Assembly (NCBI RefSeq): GCF_000974425.1
Contig: NZ_CP010429.1
Location: 2,232,001 to 2,296,000, forward strand
Source: Spirosoma radiotolerans
GTDB lineage: Bacteria; Bacteroidota; Bacteroidia; Cytophagales; Spirosomataceae
Direction of reading: 5' to 3'
Length of the DNA stretch: 64,000 nt
Position numbers and translations under genes: made by a program. This document shows positions 40,898 to 48,581 of this stretch, piece after piece (the first letter of the stretch is position 1; the number at the start of each line of letters is the position of its first letter). The notes beneath the pieces are model-generated. The model was not told where the DNA came from and ran no database searches. It saw only the letters and a program-made list of their open reading frames with translations.

Positions 40898-43333
40898 ATG
40901 TACAAAATGAGAAAGATTCTGTTTTCCATGCTGGCCGGGCTGTCATGCCTGACCAGCTTCGCCCAGACGACAACTAAAATCGGCACTGTGTACGAGTCAA
41001 TCCGACCTGTATTCCCAGGCAATCCCGACGAGTTCGCCGTCACGCTCGACCCGTCCGATTCCGCCAAAGCCGTTACGGTTCAAACGTATTACGTAACGGG
41101 CGGACAGGCCGCGACGCCCTACCAGCCTACCGTAACTCGTTCGGGTAGAATAATTACAGTTCGGTTTCCCAATGTCAGCTTAATTCCAGCTCAGGCCAGA
41201 ATAAAACTCAAGATCGACAATGCCTATAAGCAGGTTTGGCGGTATGATGTAAGTGAAAGCAATACGGTTAAGACGGCACCCGACAACATGACAATCGTTA
41301 ACGCCGTCGTAGCGGGGACCGATTCATTTACGGGTTTGAAAGGTGTTCCGTCTTACCTAAGTGCTGACACAATTTCTAAGAAAGCAAACCGGATTGAATT
41401 GGCGTCAAAGTTTAATATCAACGATACTACCGGCAAATGGGTTGGGAAAAACGTTTATAACTTCGACAAATCAACTACCTCCTCGGCCCTCGCCGCCCGC
41501 GTGGTTCATGTGGCCGACATCAATGCACTAAACAATACGCCGGGCAACGCCAGTACGTCGGTCGTGGTCCGTGATAAAATTCGGGGCGGAACGTTTGTGT
41601 ATGCCGCCAGCGGGACGGTTGATAACGGAATTACATTTTCGGAGCCAGGTGGGGGCGTTTGGGTTCGGCTGTTTGACAATAAAATACAGGCAGCTTGGTA
41701 CGTCCTGAATGGCAACGGGGTAACCTACGATAACATAAGCATTCAGAAGGCAATCGACGCTCAGTCGGCTCGCGGTGGGGGTTCGGTCGAACTTCCGAAC
41801 GGCACGTTTCTTTTGAATGCGGCTCTACTTCCCCGAAGTAAAGTAGAACTCACCGGACAGGGTGACGGCACTGTTTTACTGCAAAATAGTAATGCGGGGG
41901 TAATCAATGCACAGGGTACCGTCTCGCCGACCTCCTACAGTATGGTTATTCAGCCGCTACGTAGCCAGCAGTTCATTCGCACGACAGTAACAAGCCCGTT
42001 CGTAGCGGGTGACTGGATACGAGTACGGTCCGAGGATATTTGGTTAAGCAACAGCGACGGCAACAAACAGGCGTTTATCGTCAGAGTAGCGCGGGTTAAC
42101 GGAGACAGCACGATCTTAATGAATCCGCTCCCCGAAAACTATACGTTAGCTACGGCCAAAGTTGAAAAGGTTATCCCAATCAGCAACTTTACGCTATCCA
42201 ATCTCAAGCTAAAAAACATTCCCAATACGCGTTTAGTGGCGCTAACGACGTGGAATTTTTGTAGTGAATTACGCATCGTCAACGTGTCCGCAGAGGGCAG
42301 CGACGAGGCCGGGTTCGATATACAAAACACCTGGGAATCTGAGATTGACCGGGTTCGATGTACCGACTTTATCGACGACCCGAATAATGGCCGCTACGGT
42401 TACGGAATAGGCTTTTCGGGAGCCTGTTATAATGTAATTACAACGAATTGCACGTTTAGAAATGTGCGTCACGCGACGACAACGCTCGGCAGTTCGGGCG
42501 TGTACGGAGTTCCCCGAAACATGACGTTTTCCAATTGCCACAGTTCGGAATCTTCACTCACCCACTTCGACAGTCACCAGCTTGGCGAGGAGATATTGTA
42601 TATAGGGTGTACGGCTACGGGTGGCAAATCAAAGGTTTCGTTTGGCTTTCAGATTCGGAACCGTCAGGCCAGTTTAGTCGGCTGTACGGCCTACAATACG
42701 ACAGGAGCGGGCTTCTATATCATTAATGGTAGTATAAATAAATATACGACAATGACCGGATGCGTAGCCTCACAGGTTCGCTATGGTCCTGGGTTTATCA
42801 TCACCAATGGCGCAAACGTCAATATCGTTGGCGGGAGAGCCAGCGAGTGCGATTACCAGGGCATCCTTATCTCGGGTGTCAATTCCCCTTCGTCAGTCCA
42901 CATTCAGGGCATGGCGATAACCGATAATAACCGCATACTAGGTACAAGTGACGGCATATACATTGATGCCAGTACGGGCGGTGTGACGGTCGACAACTGC
43001 ATCATTGGCCGTGTTGCGAGCTTTACAACCTGGAATCACCGATATGGTGTCAATGTCAACAATTCGAGCAGTGTTACCATCTCCAACAACAAGTTTAAAG
43101 CCAATGGCACAGCCTCCTATTCGATCAGTGGAACAGCGAGTCGGGCTTATAAGAACAAGTTTGACGACGTGACCGATGTCAATTATTTGAAGGAGCTGGA
43201 GATCGTTTCCGGAACAGGCGCTCCGGCAATCGTACCCGGCTTTTTTGGGCAACGCTTCATTGACACAGTCAATAAAAAAGTGTACGAGGCCGCTGGAACT
43301 AGTTCCTCGGCCGACTGGATACCGCTGAATTAA
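40898..43333 (+). CDS. Right-handed beta-helix (pectate-lyase-like) tail-spike protein with signal peptide (811 aa)
   Basis: N-terminus MYKMRKILFSMLAGLSCLTS, FAQ|TT is a signal peptide. Residues about 280-760 carry the signature of the pectate lyase/tail-spike superfamily: ISIQKAIDAQSARGGGSVEL, PNGTFLLNAALLPRSKVEL, TGQGDGTVLL, then many short beta-helix coils (CTFRNVRHATTTLG, CTATGGKSKVSFG, VTISNNKFKANG). The C-terminus FIDTVNKKVYEAAGTSSSAD resembles the end region of phage fibres. It probably binds or cuts surface polysaccharide. The signal peptide is unexpected in a virion protein. Confidence 0.8.
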   Translation: MYKMRKILFSMLAGLSCLTSFAQTTTKIGTVYESIRPVFPGNPDEFAVTLDPSDSAKAVTVQTYYVTGGQAATPYQPTVTRSGRIITVRFPNVSLIPAQARIKLKIDNAYKQVWRYDVSESNTVKTAPDNMTIVNAVVAGTDSFTGLKGVPSYLSADTISKKANRIELASKFNINDTTGKWVGKNVYNFDKSTTSSALAARVVHVADINALNNTPGNASTSVVVRDKIRGGTFVYAASGTVDNGITFSEPGGGVWVRLFDNKIQAAWYVLNGNGVTYDNISIQKAIDAQSARGGGSVELPNGTFLLNAALLPRSKVELTGQGDGTVLLQNSNAGVINAQGTVSPTSYSMVIQPLRSQQFIRTTVTSPFVAGDWIRVRSEDIWLSNSDGNKQAFIVRVARVNGDSTILMNPLPENYTLATAKVEKVIPISNFTLSNLKLKNIPNTRLVALTTWNFCSELRIVNVSAEGSDEAGFDIQNTWESEIDRVRCTDFIDDPNNGRYGYGIGFSGACYNVITTNCTFRNVRHATTTLGSSGVYGVPRNMTFSNCHSSESSLTHFDSHQLGEEILYIGCTATGGKSKVSFGFQIRNRQASLVGCTAYNTTGAGFYIINGSINKYTTMTGCVASQVRYGPGFIITNGANVNIVGGRASECDYQGILISGVNSPSSVHIQGMAITDNNRILGTSDGIYIDASTGGVTVDNCIIGRVASFTTWNHRYGVNVNNSSSVTISNNKFKANGTASYSISGTASRAYKNKFDDVTDVNYLKELEIVSGTGAPAIVPGFFGQRFIDTVNKKVYEAAGTSSSADWIPLN

Positions 43334-43365
43334 AAAGTCAAGTTACCACTCAACTCACTCTTTCA

Positions 43366-43764
43366 ATGCTCGAAGCCCTCAATAAACTAAAAGCCGTACC
43401 TGGTGAGGCATTTCTAGTGCTTGCTCTGTTTGCCGGAGCGACCATTCACGCGATTCGGCAAAAACAAATACCGGTCGCCGAGGGGCTGACCGGGGCCATC
43501 GTCTCGTTTACGTCGGGGTTCTTCGGATTTAAAATACTGGGTGCCCTCTTTCCCGCCTTCTTTGTCCTTGACGACGTGTGGATGTTTGGCTTTCCCATTG
43601 CCTACGGAGCCAACTACTGGCTCGGCGGCATGGACACGGTGGGCGAGCAGATCCGCGACAAGCCCGTCCAGACCATTGTGTCGTGGCTGGGCATCATCGC
43701 GGACGAAGCCCTCAGCAAGTACGATAAGATTGCTACCTATTTCAAATCAAAACCAAACGCCTAA
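43366..43764 (+). CDS. Putative holin-like membrane protein (132 aa)
   Basis: Two to three hydrophobic segments: AFLVLALFAGATIHAI near 15-30, AIVSFTSGFFGFKILGALFP and FFVLDDVWMFGFPIAYG. The C-terminus is charged. Size and place, directly before the spanin-like and lysozyme genes, suggest a holin that opens the inner membrane at lysis. No named holin family was identified. Confidence 0.6.
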   Translation: MLEALNKLKAVPGEAFLVLALFAGATIHAIRQKQIPVAEGLTGAIVSFTSGFFGFKILGALFPAFFVLDDVWMFGFPIAYGANYWLGGMDTVGEQIRDKPVQTIVSWLGIIADEALSKYDKIATYFKSKPNA

Positions 43765-43770
43765 AATCAA

Positions 43771-44406
43771 ATGGAAAATACCGCAATTCTTCAACTCGGA
43801 TTACTCGTCGCGACGGGCTCGTTTTTAGCCACTTGTTTTACAACTCACGCCGCGAGCAAGGCGTATAACGGCATTCTGTATGCCCTCACCTTTTCGACGT
43901 TTCTAAGCCTAGTTTGCGTCCGCTATGTGCCGTATGTTCAATGGCAGACCAATAGCCTCGGCCTGACGTTTATTCTGCTGTCCATATCGGGCGGCTTTGA
44001 GGCTTATGCCGATTTCGTAAAACCCGAAACCAACCGGGTCAAGACCGGCACCCGGCTCGCCTACCTATTCGGCGCGATTCTGCTATTTACACTCATCATC
44101 TGGTCGTTTGATAACTACCGGAGCCAAAAGGCCGAAAAGGTCATCGAGAAAGTATCGACTAAGATGGATACCATCGCCGTTGGTCAGAAGCAGAACAAGG
44201 CCAAAATCAGCAAGATCGAAACTAAGCTCGATACCCTGGCCAAAAGCGATACGATGCTCGCCAAAACGGTCGAGGCAACCAAATCGGAACTCTGGCAAAA
44301 AAGCGACCAGGGGGCGAGCGAGATCCGCGACGGGCTGTCGACGCTGAGTCTCCAGCAACACCGGATGAATACGAACCTGCAAAAACAGAAACAGAAAGCC
44401 CCATGA
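43771..44406 (+). CDS. Lysis-cassette membrane protein with long coiled coil (211 aa)
   Basis: Four hydrophobic segments occupy the first 115 residues (ILQLGLLVATGSFLATC; GILYALTFSTFLSLVCV; LGLTFILLSISGGFEAY; LAYLFGAILLFTLIIWSF). The remainder (about 120-211) is a charged coiled coil. It overlaps the next gene by 4 bases. It may act with the holin or the spanin-like protein. No family recognised. Confidence 0.65.
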   Translation: MENTAILQLGLLVATGSFLATCFTTHAASKAYNGILYALTFSTFLSLVCVRYVPYVQWQTNSLGLTFILLSISGGFEAYADFVKPETNRVKTGTRLAYLFGAILLFTLIIWSFDNYRSQKAEKVIEKVSTKMDTIAVGQKQNKAKISKIETKLDTLAKSDTMLAKTVEATKSELWQKSDQGASEIRDGLSTLSLQQHRMNTNLQKQKQKAP

Positions 44407-44846
44407 GCAAGCAAGCCAAACTCCTATTATGGATCGTCTCGGGCCTGTTGTTCGTAGCCGGTAGCCTGCTTCATTCGATGGCCAGAGCGCAAACCTATTG
44501 CGATACGCTCGCCCACGACAACGTGATTTTAAACCGGCTGGTCAATGAGCAGGATGCCCTGCTCGCGGCCCGTAGCGAGACAATCAAAACGCTGAAAGTA
44601 CGTGTGTCGCTGGCCGACTCGTCGAGTGAGGCCATCCGCACCCAGGCGAACAAAACGATTGTGTCACTCACCGAGCAGCGCAATACGGCGACGGCGCGGG
44701 CCGATAAAGCCGAGGCCAAAGTAGCGGCCGTTGATGGCAAACAGCCTAAAACGTGGGCGGGCAGGCAACTCCGTAAGGCCCGAGATGGTCTGGCCGTCCT
44801 TGGAGCCGTTGCAGCCGCCTATATCACCCTAAACATTATCCTCTAA
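44403..44846 (+). CDS. Spanin-like protein (147 aa)
   Basis: N-terminal hydrophobic segment (LLLWIVSGLLFVAGSLLHS) followed by ARAQ|T, then a periplasmic coiled coil (about 40-115, LNRLVNEQDALLAARSETI) and a hydrophobic C-terminus (LAVLGAVAAAYITLNIIL). Rz-type inner-membrane spanins have one anchor and a coiled coil; the additional C-terminal hydrophobic segment suggests a one-component spanin that spans both membranes. It overlaps the lysozyme start by 1 base. Confidence 0.6.
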   Translation: MSKQAKLLLWIVSGLLFVAGSLLHSMARAQTYCDTLAHDNVILNRLVNEQDALLAARSETIKTLKVRVSLADSSSEAIRTQANKTIVSLTEQRNTATARADKAEAKVAAVDGKQPKTWAGRQLRKARDGLAVLGAVAAAYITLNIIL

Positions 44847-45427
44847 TGGCTAATTTTTTGATTGCGTTTGCCTATACGATGGGCAACGAGGGCGGTTTAG
44901 CCAATCATCCGTCAGATAAGGGCGGATTGACCTACAAGGGTATTACGAGCCGCGATTGGCCAAATTGGCCCGGATGGATACAGGTTAGAAATGCGATGCG
45001 TCAGTCTGGCGATACGGACGTTATAAATCGAATTCTAGCCGCCGACGTAGCCTTGCAGGACAACGTTAAAAAGTTCTACAAACTAAACTACTGGGACGTC
45101 AATAAGCTCGACCAGTTCAACGATCAGGCGATTGCAACGGAGCTATTCGATACGGCCGTCAACTGTGGAGAGAATACGGCTGCTATCATGTTACAAAAGA
45201 GTCTCAACAAACTAAATAAGGTCGGGCGGCTATATCCAAACATTGCCGTCGATGGGATTGTCGGGCCTCAAACGCTTGCGCTCACCAACGGGCATCCGCA
45301 ACCCAAAGCGTTACTGAAGACGCTTAACGGGTATCAGTTTAAGCATTACGAAAAAATTGCAGATGAGGACGAGTCCCAGGAGGTATTCTTTTATGCCTGG
45401 CTCTCAAGAGTCGTCATGGCGGCATAA
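44846..45427 (+). CDS. Glycoside hydrolase family 108 endolysin (193 aa)
   Basis: The N-terminal GH108 motif is complete: MGNEGGLANHPSDKGGLTYK with catalytic E15, then GIT. The C-terminal part (about 105-190) matches the peptidoglycan-binding domain usual in this family (IAVDGIVGPQTLAL). It cuts the glycan strand of peptidoglycan at the end of infection. No signal peptide, so it relies on the upstream membrane proteins for release. It is the last gene of the rightward late operon and is closed by a strong terminator. Confidence 0.9.
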   Translation: MANFLIAFAYTMGNEGGLANHPSDKGGLTYKGITSRDWPNWPGWIQVRNAMRQSGDTDVINRILAADVALQDNVKKFYKLNYWDVNKLDQFNDQAIATELFDTAVNCGENTAAIMLQKSLNKLNKVGRLYPNIAVDGIVGPQTLALTNGHPQPKALLKTLNGYQFKHYEKIADEDESQEVFFYAWLSRVVMAA

Positions 45428-45456
45428 GTTGTTTTATTGGGTTTACTGGAAGACGA

Positions 45457-45493
45457 AAAGTCCGGCCCTTTGATGAGGCCGGACTTTTTATTT
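45457..45493 (+). terminator. Terminator of the late operon
   Basis: AAAAGTCCGGCC and GGCCGGACTTTT around the loop CTTTGATGA, followed by TTATTTTA. Almost the same loop recurs in the terminator at 46327-46358. Confidence 0.9.
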
Positions 45494-45636
45494 TATCCAG
45501 CAAAGCAATATGTACCGTTCCCCAATATTTGGCCAAGTAAACCCCAAGTTAATAAGCTAACAATCAGCAAATTATATTTTGCTCTAAAATGATTAGGGGT
45601 TTTATTTGATAACATGACATTGCAGAGTCTACAGGA

Positions 45637-45867
45637 ATGGGTATTTTTGACAGTCTTGATATTACTCAGGACATATCGTTCTCTAATTTGATGGAATCAA
45701 AACGAAGAAGGCGAAGCTATGTGCTTCGCCCCTCCAGAAGACGATCTTTTGGAACGCCCCCGACAACTAATGCAAATCCCCGCGACCCTGGTAAGTTTAA
45801 GGATTATGCGATTAGGTTTTTTTTGATCTTATTCGATTATTGGCTGAATCACAGCGATAAGGAATAA
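45637..45867 (+). CDS. Hypothetical Arg-rich protein (76 aa), AT-rich accessory gene
   Basis: Starts MGIFDSLDITQDISFSNLME; contains KRRRRSYVLRPSRRR and a hydrophobic C-terminal helix (IRFFLILFDYWLN). Preceded by TTG (45577-45579 region) and TTTATTTG about 19 bases later, a near-consensus promoter, and followed by a terminator. A self-contained transcription unit after the lysis genes; likely accessory. No family recognised. Confidence 0.55.
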   Translation: MGIFDSLDITQDISFSNLMESKRRRRSYVLRPSRRRSFGTPPTTNANPRDPGKFKDYAIRFFLILFDYWLNHSDKE

Positions 45868-45882
45868 GAAATACGGTGTACT

Positions 45883-45917
45883 AAGCCCTGTGTTTCTCGT
45901 AAATACGGGGCTTTTTT
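45883..45917 (+). terminator. Terminator after the 76-aa gene
   Basis: AAGCCCTGTGTTT (45883-45895) pairs with AAATACGGGGCTT (45901-45913) with mismatches, followed by TTTT. Confidence 0.8.
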
Positions 45918-45960
45918 ATGGCCTCACCCTATAAACTTTTACAAAAGTACTTCCTTCAAT

Positions 45961-46037
45961 CAAAAATACATCACAATTGTAGCACAATTGTAGCACAATT
46001 ATGCCACAATTAATGCACATTTATTCCACACGTTGAG
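45961..46037. repeat. Array of six 11-bp direct repeats (CACAATT type)
   Basis: CACAATT or a variant starts at 45972, 45983, 45994, 46005, 46016 (CACATTT) and 46027 (CACACGT): exact 11-bp period. A degenerate unit may precede at 45961. The period equals about one DNA turn, so all copies face one side. It lies right upstream of a -7 box. Confidence 0.88.
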
Positions 46038-46048
46038 AGTCGCACAAG

Positions 46049-46056
46049 TACCTTTG
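46049..46056 (+). promoter_or_regulatory. -7 element lacking a matching -33 box
   Basis: TACCTTTG matches the -7 consensus. At the 19-base distance there is no TTG; the last CACAC repeat unit lies there instead. The ATG at 46061 is 4 bases later, so the transcript would be nearly leaderless. Confidence 0.65.
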
Positions 46057-46060
46057 CCCT

Positions 46061-46261
46061 ATGCATGACTGGTATAACAACTCCAATAGTTTCATTTACC
46101 TGAGGGTGGGTAAGACCTTTTTTCGTCGTACAACGGGCGTTGGCTGGGCAATCATAACCGAGCAACAGGCCGACGAGGCTATCAGGCAATGGGATATACT
46201 ACACGAAAAGCAGCGCGAAACCTATTTACCCCAACTTCAGGCGCAGGGATTAATCAGATAG
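46061..46261 (+). CDS. Hypothetical protein (66 aa) behind the 11-bp repeat array
   Basis: Starts MHDWYNNSNSFIYLRVGKTF, then FRRTTGVGWAIITEQQADEA and a helical C-terminus. Short basic protein with a beta hairpin and helix; could bind nucleic acid but no known motif is visible. Its promoter box overlaps the predicted start, and the repeat array upstream suggests strong regulation. Closed by its own terminator. Confidence 0.6.
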   Translation: MHDWYNNSNSFIYLRVGKTFFRRTTGVGWAIITEQQADEAIRQWDILHEKQRETYLPQLQAQGLIR

Positions 46262-46326
46262 ACTCAATCGGATTGACCCCAACCAGTTCGGCCAGTTGAT
46301 TGATTTATAGGCTTATTGCAATAGCA

Positions 46327-46358
46327 AAACGCCCAGCCTTTGATGAGGCTGGGCGTTT
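46327..46358 (+). terminator. Terminator after the 66-aa gene
   Basis: AAACGCCCAGCC (46327-46338) and GGCTGGGCGTTT (46347-46358) with loop TTTGATGA. Confidence 0.85.
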
Positions 46359-46431
46359 CTGTGAAATTTTGAATTATAATCCTGCAGGTCTCGTTTTATA
46401 GGTCTAACACAAAACGTAAACACGAATTAGG

Positions 46432-46644
46432 ATGGCAGACTTTACAGAAGTAAATGAAAATTTGAAGAATATATTCCGCAAGCTTGATGAAACTGAAGAG
46501 CGTCTCTGGTATAGTCGCAGCTATCTTTCAGAATTAAGAGAATTGACCAGTGAGAATAAAGAGCTACTTGGCTCAATTTTAGAGCAATTGACAAGGCAGA
46601 CGGAATTGCTTGAAATAATTGCAGGAAATACCAAACGAGGTTAG
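46432..46644 (+). CDS. Small coiled-coil protein (70 aa)
   Basis: The whole sequence is a charged coiled coil (MADFTEVNENLKNIFRKLDE ... LLGSILEQLTRQTELLEIIA). AT-rich; alone between two terminators. No family recognised. Coiled-coil-only phage proteins often inhibit or bridge host partners, but nothing specific can be said. Confidence 0.6.
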   Translation: MADFTEVNENLKNIFRKLDETEERLWYSRSYLSELRELTSENKELLGSILEQLTRQTELLEIIAGNTKRG

Positions 46645-46650
46645 TTAAGT

Positions 46651-46685
46651 AAAATGAGCCCAGCCACAATGACTGGGCTCATTTT
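46651..46685. terminator. Bidirectional terminator between late and replication blocks
   Basis: AAAATGAGCCCAG (46651-46663) and CTGGGCTCATTTT (46673-46685). It separates the rightward small genes from the leftward replication operon. Confidence 0.9.
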
Positions 46686-46699
46686 TATTCGGCCTTGAC

Positions 46700-47164
46700 T
46701 TAACCTTCAATCGGATTAATCCCAAACACCTCGACAACCGGCTGTCCGCCGACGACGCGCAAAAAGATTATACCGCCGTTTTTGCGTACCTCCTCGCGAC
46801 CCTCTCTATTAAGTTGCCAGGCCGACGTAACGGTAAACGTTGACCTACCGTTGATCACTGTCTCAGCTCTGTGCGTGGGTAGATCGTAACAGGCTTCGTG
46901 CGTGTAGACAGCATTTTGGCCCTCGAATTCGACTGGATCGGCCCAGAGTATCTCACAAGGCGGCTGACCGCCAACGGCCCGAAAAAAGACGATGCCGGTT
47001 TCGTTGAAAAACTCCAGTTCTTTTTCGCTCAACTGCCAGCCCGAAATAACCTCAATCGTGTCTTGCTGGCCGAGCTTGGTTTCACGAATCCAGACGGGGT
47101 ATTCGACGCCGTGCTGATCAAACAAGGTTGTATTGACTTCCTGAAAATTTGCGTGTTTGGCCAT
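46700..47164 (-). CDS. Hypothetical protein with two tandem homologous domains (154 aa)
   Basis: Residues about 27-79 and 99-153 are two copies of one ~53-aa module; both contain W-Q-L and F(F/L)RxVGGQP followed by a short strand ending in (D/N)P. No known family. It ends the leftward replication operon just before a bidirectional terminator. Role unknown. Confidence 0.7.
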   Translation of the reverse strand: MAKHANFQEVNTTLFDQHGVEYPVWIRETKLGQQDTIEVISGWQLSEKELEFFNETGIVFFRAVGGQPPCEILWADPVEFEGQNAVYTHEACYDLPTHRAETVINGRSTFTVTSAWQLNREGREEVRKNGGIIFLRVVGGQPVVEVFGINPIEG

Positions 47165-47165
47165 G

Positions 47166-47579
47166 TTAGTAGCGTTTATCGGTCCAGTGGATTAGGCGAA
47201 GGGGTAATCCGTGTTTGCCGTCTTTCTCGGCCTCTTGAACTAAGGGAACAAACCAGTTGTAAAAGTCTTCCACCGTATCAAATCCGTCATTTATGGCAAG
47301 CTCTTTTATGTCAGGTGGATATAGATATGTATCGTCGATAGAGATTTCTAGGCGGACTTGACCCATGCTCATAAAAACTCGCTGAGTGCTTTTGCATGTG
47401 TCGTTTTTAAACTGGCTATACTGCTTCGTCCGGACACCGGTTGCAAATTCAATGTGTCGACCGGCTCTCCAGCGCTGGTTTTTGTCTTCCCGCAGCGTGT
47501 GGATTTTCTGTCCGCTGTTGATCTTCTCAACGAAGCCGGTCGGTCTGCCCTTATGGGTCGTTCTGAATCCAAGTATCAT
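47166..47579 (-). CDS. ASCH/PUA-like domain protein (137 aa)
   Basis: Starts MILGFRTTHKGRPTGFVEKI; the segment NSGQKIHTLREDKNQRWRAG and IEFATGVRTKQY matches the ASCH-like fold typical of Bacteroidota phages and mobile elements. ASCH domains are PUA-related and thought to bind RNA or modified nucleotides. It is 1 base from the next downstream gene. Specific target unknown. Confidence 0.7.
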   Translation of the reverse strand: MILGFRTTHKGRPTGFVEKINSGQKIHTLREDKNQRWRAGRHIEFATGVRTKQYSQFKNDTCKSTQRVFMSMGQVRLEISIDDTYLYPPDIKELAINDGFDTVEDFYNWFVPLVQEAEKDGKHGLPLRLIHWTDKRY

Positions 47580-47587
47580 GCGTTGGG

Positions 47588-47845
47588 CTATTTAAGGTTT
47601 CTGAGTTCGTTCTCCCAAAAGGCTACCGTCTGCTTATGCAGGCTCTCTAAAATGCCGACCGCTTCGCGTTCCGATAGCGCGGCCACGTCGTCGCGAAACA
47701 GGACGAGCAACTGACCACAAGCGCCGTAAAACGCCTGCTTGAGTTGTCGTTTCTGTTCTTCGTGCATCGTAGCCTCGTCGAGTTTAATGCGCTTCAGGTA
47801 CAGCGCGTACTGATAATCGAGGTTAAATTTTGGGTTTTTTGGCAT
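47588..47845 (-). CDS. Hypothetical helical protein (85 aa)
   Basis: ATG at 47845 (MPKNPKFNLDYQYALYLKRI). A longer open frame to 48139 is an antisense extension across the methyltransferase gene and is rejected. The protein is almost fully helical and charged (LDEATMHEEQKRQLKQAFYG), which is common among small phage replication-operon proteins. No known role. Confidence 0.7.
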   Translation of the reverse strand: MPKNPKFNLDYQYALYLKRIKLDEATMHEEQKRQLKQAFYGACGQLLVLFRDDVAALSEREAVGILESLHKQTVAFWENELRNLK

Positions 47846-47891
47846 ATGCGTTGTTGATCCATTCGCTGGACCTGGCGGGTTAGGCTCCTGA

Positions 47892-48581
47892 TCAGGAGCG
47901 TTGTTTTTGATTGCGACGAAATACCCAGAAATAGGAATGAAACTTGCGGGCGTGGTTTTGCTTATGCACCTGGCCACGAAAGCGGTTACGGGCAAACAGG
48001 ATGAACAGATCGACCGCTTTAAAGCCTGCATCCTTGGCCAGAGACAATACCTCGTCGTGGATAAAGTAATTACTCCGGCCGTGTACGAAGTCCTGACATT
48101 TGAAGACCACGATTCCGCGTGGTTTAACCACGCGGGCAAACTCGACGAGAGACTTTCTGTAATGCTCCCTCAGCTCGGTAATAGTCCGGTAGCCGCCGTA
48201 CTTCTGGCTCATTACGTACTCTTCAGACTCCTTGTGATTGGACACCACAAAGGGCGGATCAAACATCAACGATTTGATACTCCGATCACCCAGCGGCAAG
48301 GCCCGAGAATCTCCGATCACGGCTTCGGGTTTTTTGGGCGCGATGTCAAAGCAGTAGCGAGGGCGGGCAATGGCCTTATAAAACTCGCCGTAGCCGTAGG
48401 TCGCGTCGCAGTCGAATGTGTTGCCGGCAACATATAGCGTCAGAATCGACTGTAGAATCTCGTCCTGATCGAAAGCGATGGACTTGATTTCGGGCGCAAT
48501 CTGTAGCTGCTGACCGGGCCGGGTAGGTTTGGGTTTTCTCTCGACGAGCGGAGCAATGGGATGGTTAAACAGGTCGGTCAT
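47892..48581 (-). CDS. SAM-dependent methyltransferase, probably DNA N4/N6 type (229 aa)
   Basis: A Rossmann-like SAM-binding segment (DCDATYGYGEFYK, about 57-69) is followed by DPPF at 108-111, the amino-methyltransferase motif IV. The order motif I before motif IV fits alpha or gamma classes. No restriction enzyme gene is adjacent, so it is probably an orphan enzyme that protects or marks phage DNA. The target sequence cannot be read. It overlaps the DUF5131 gene by 4 bases. Confidence 0.8.
   Translation of the reverse strand: MTDLFNHPIAPLVERKPKPTRPGQQLQIAPEIKSIAFDQDEILQSILTLYVAGNTFDCDATYGYGEFYKAIARPRYCFDIAPKKPEAVIGDSRALPLGDRSIKSLMFDPPFVVSNHKESEEYVMSQKYGGYRTITELREHYRKSLVEFARVVKPRGIVVFKCQDFVHGRSNYFIHDEVLSLAKDAGFKAVDLFILFARNRFRGQVHKQNHARKFHSYFWVFRRNQKQRS

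Noticed and set aside
31811-43333. Diversity-generating retroelement acting on tail genes
   Set aside because: No reverse transcriptase gene and no template/variable repeat pair were seen in the window.
45961-46037. CRISPR array
   Set aside because: Repeats are 7 bases in 11-bp periods with no spacer-sized inserts and no cas genes. The iterons at 51978-52206 also lie in a coding frame.
47846-48139. N-terminal extension of the 85-aa gene and the antisense 178-aa frame over the methyltransferase
   Set aside because: The extension runs through the methyltransferase C-terminus in another frame; the helical protein starts sensibly at 47845. The antisense frame mirrors conserved methyltransferase codons.
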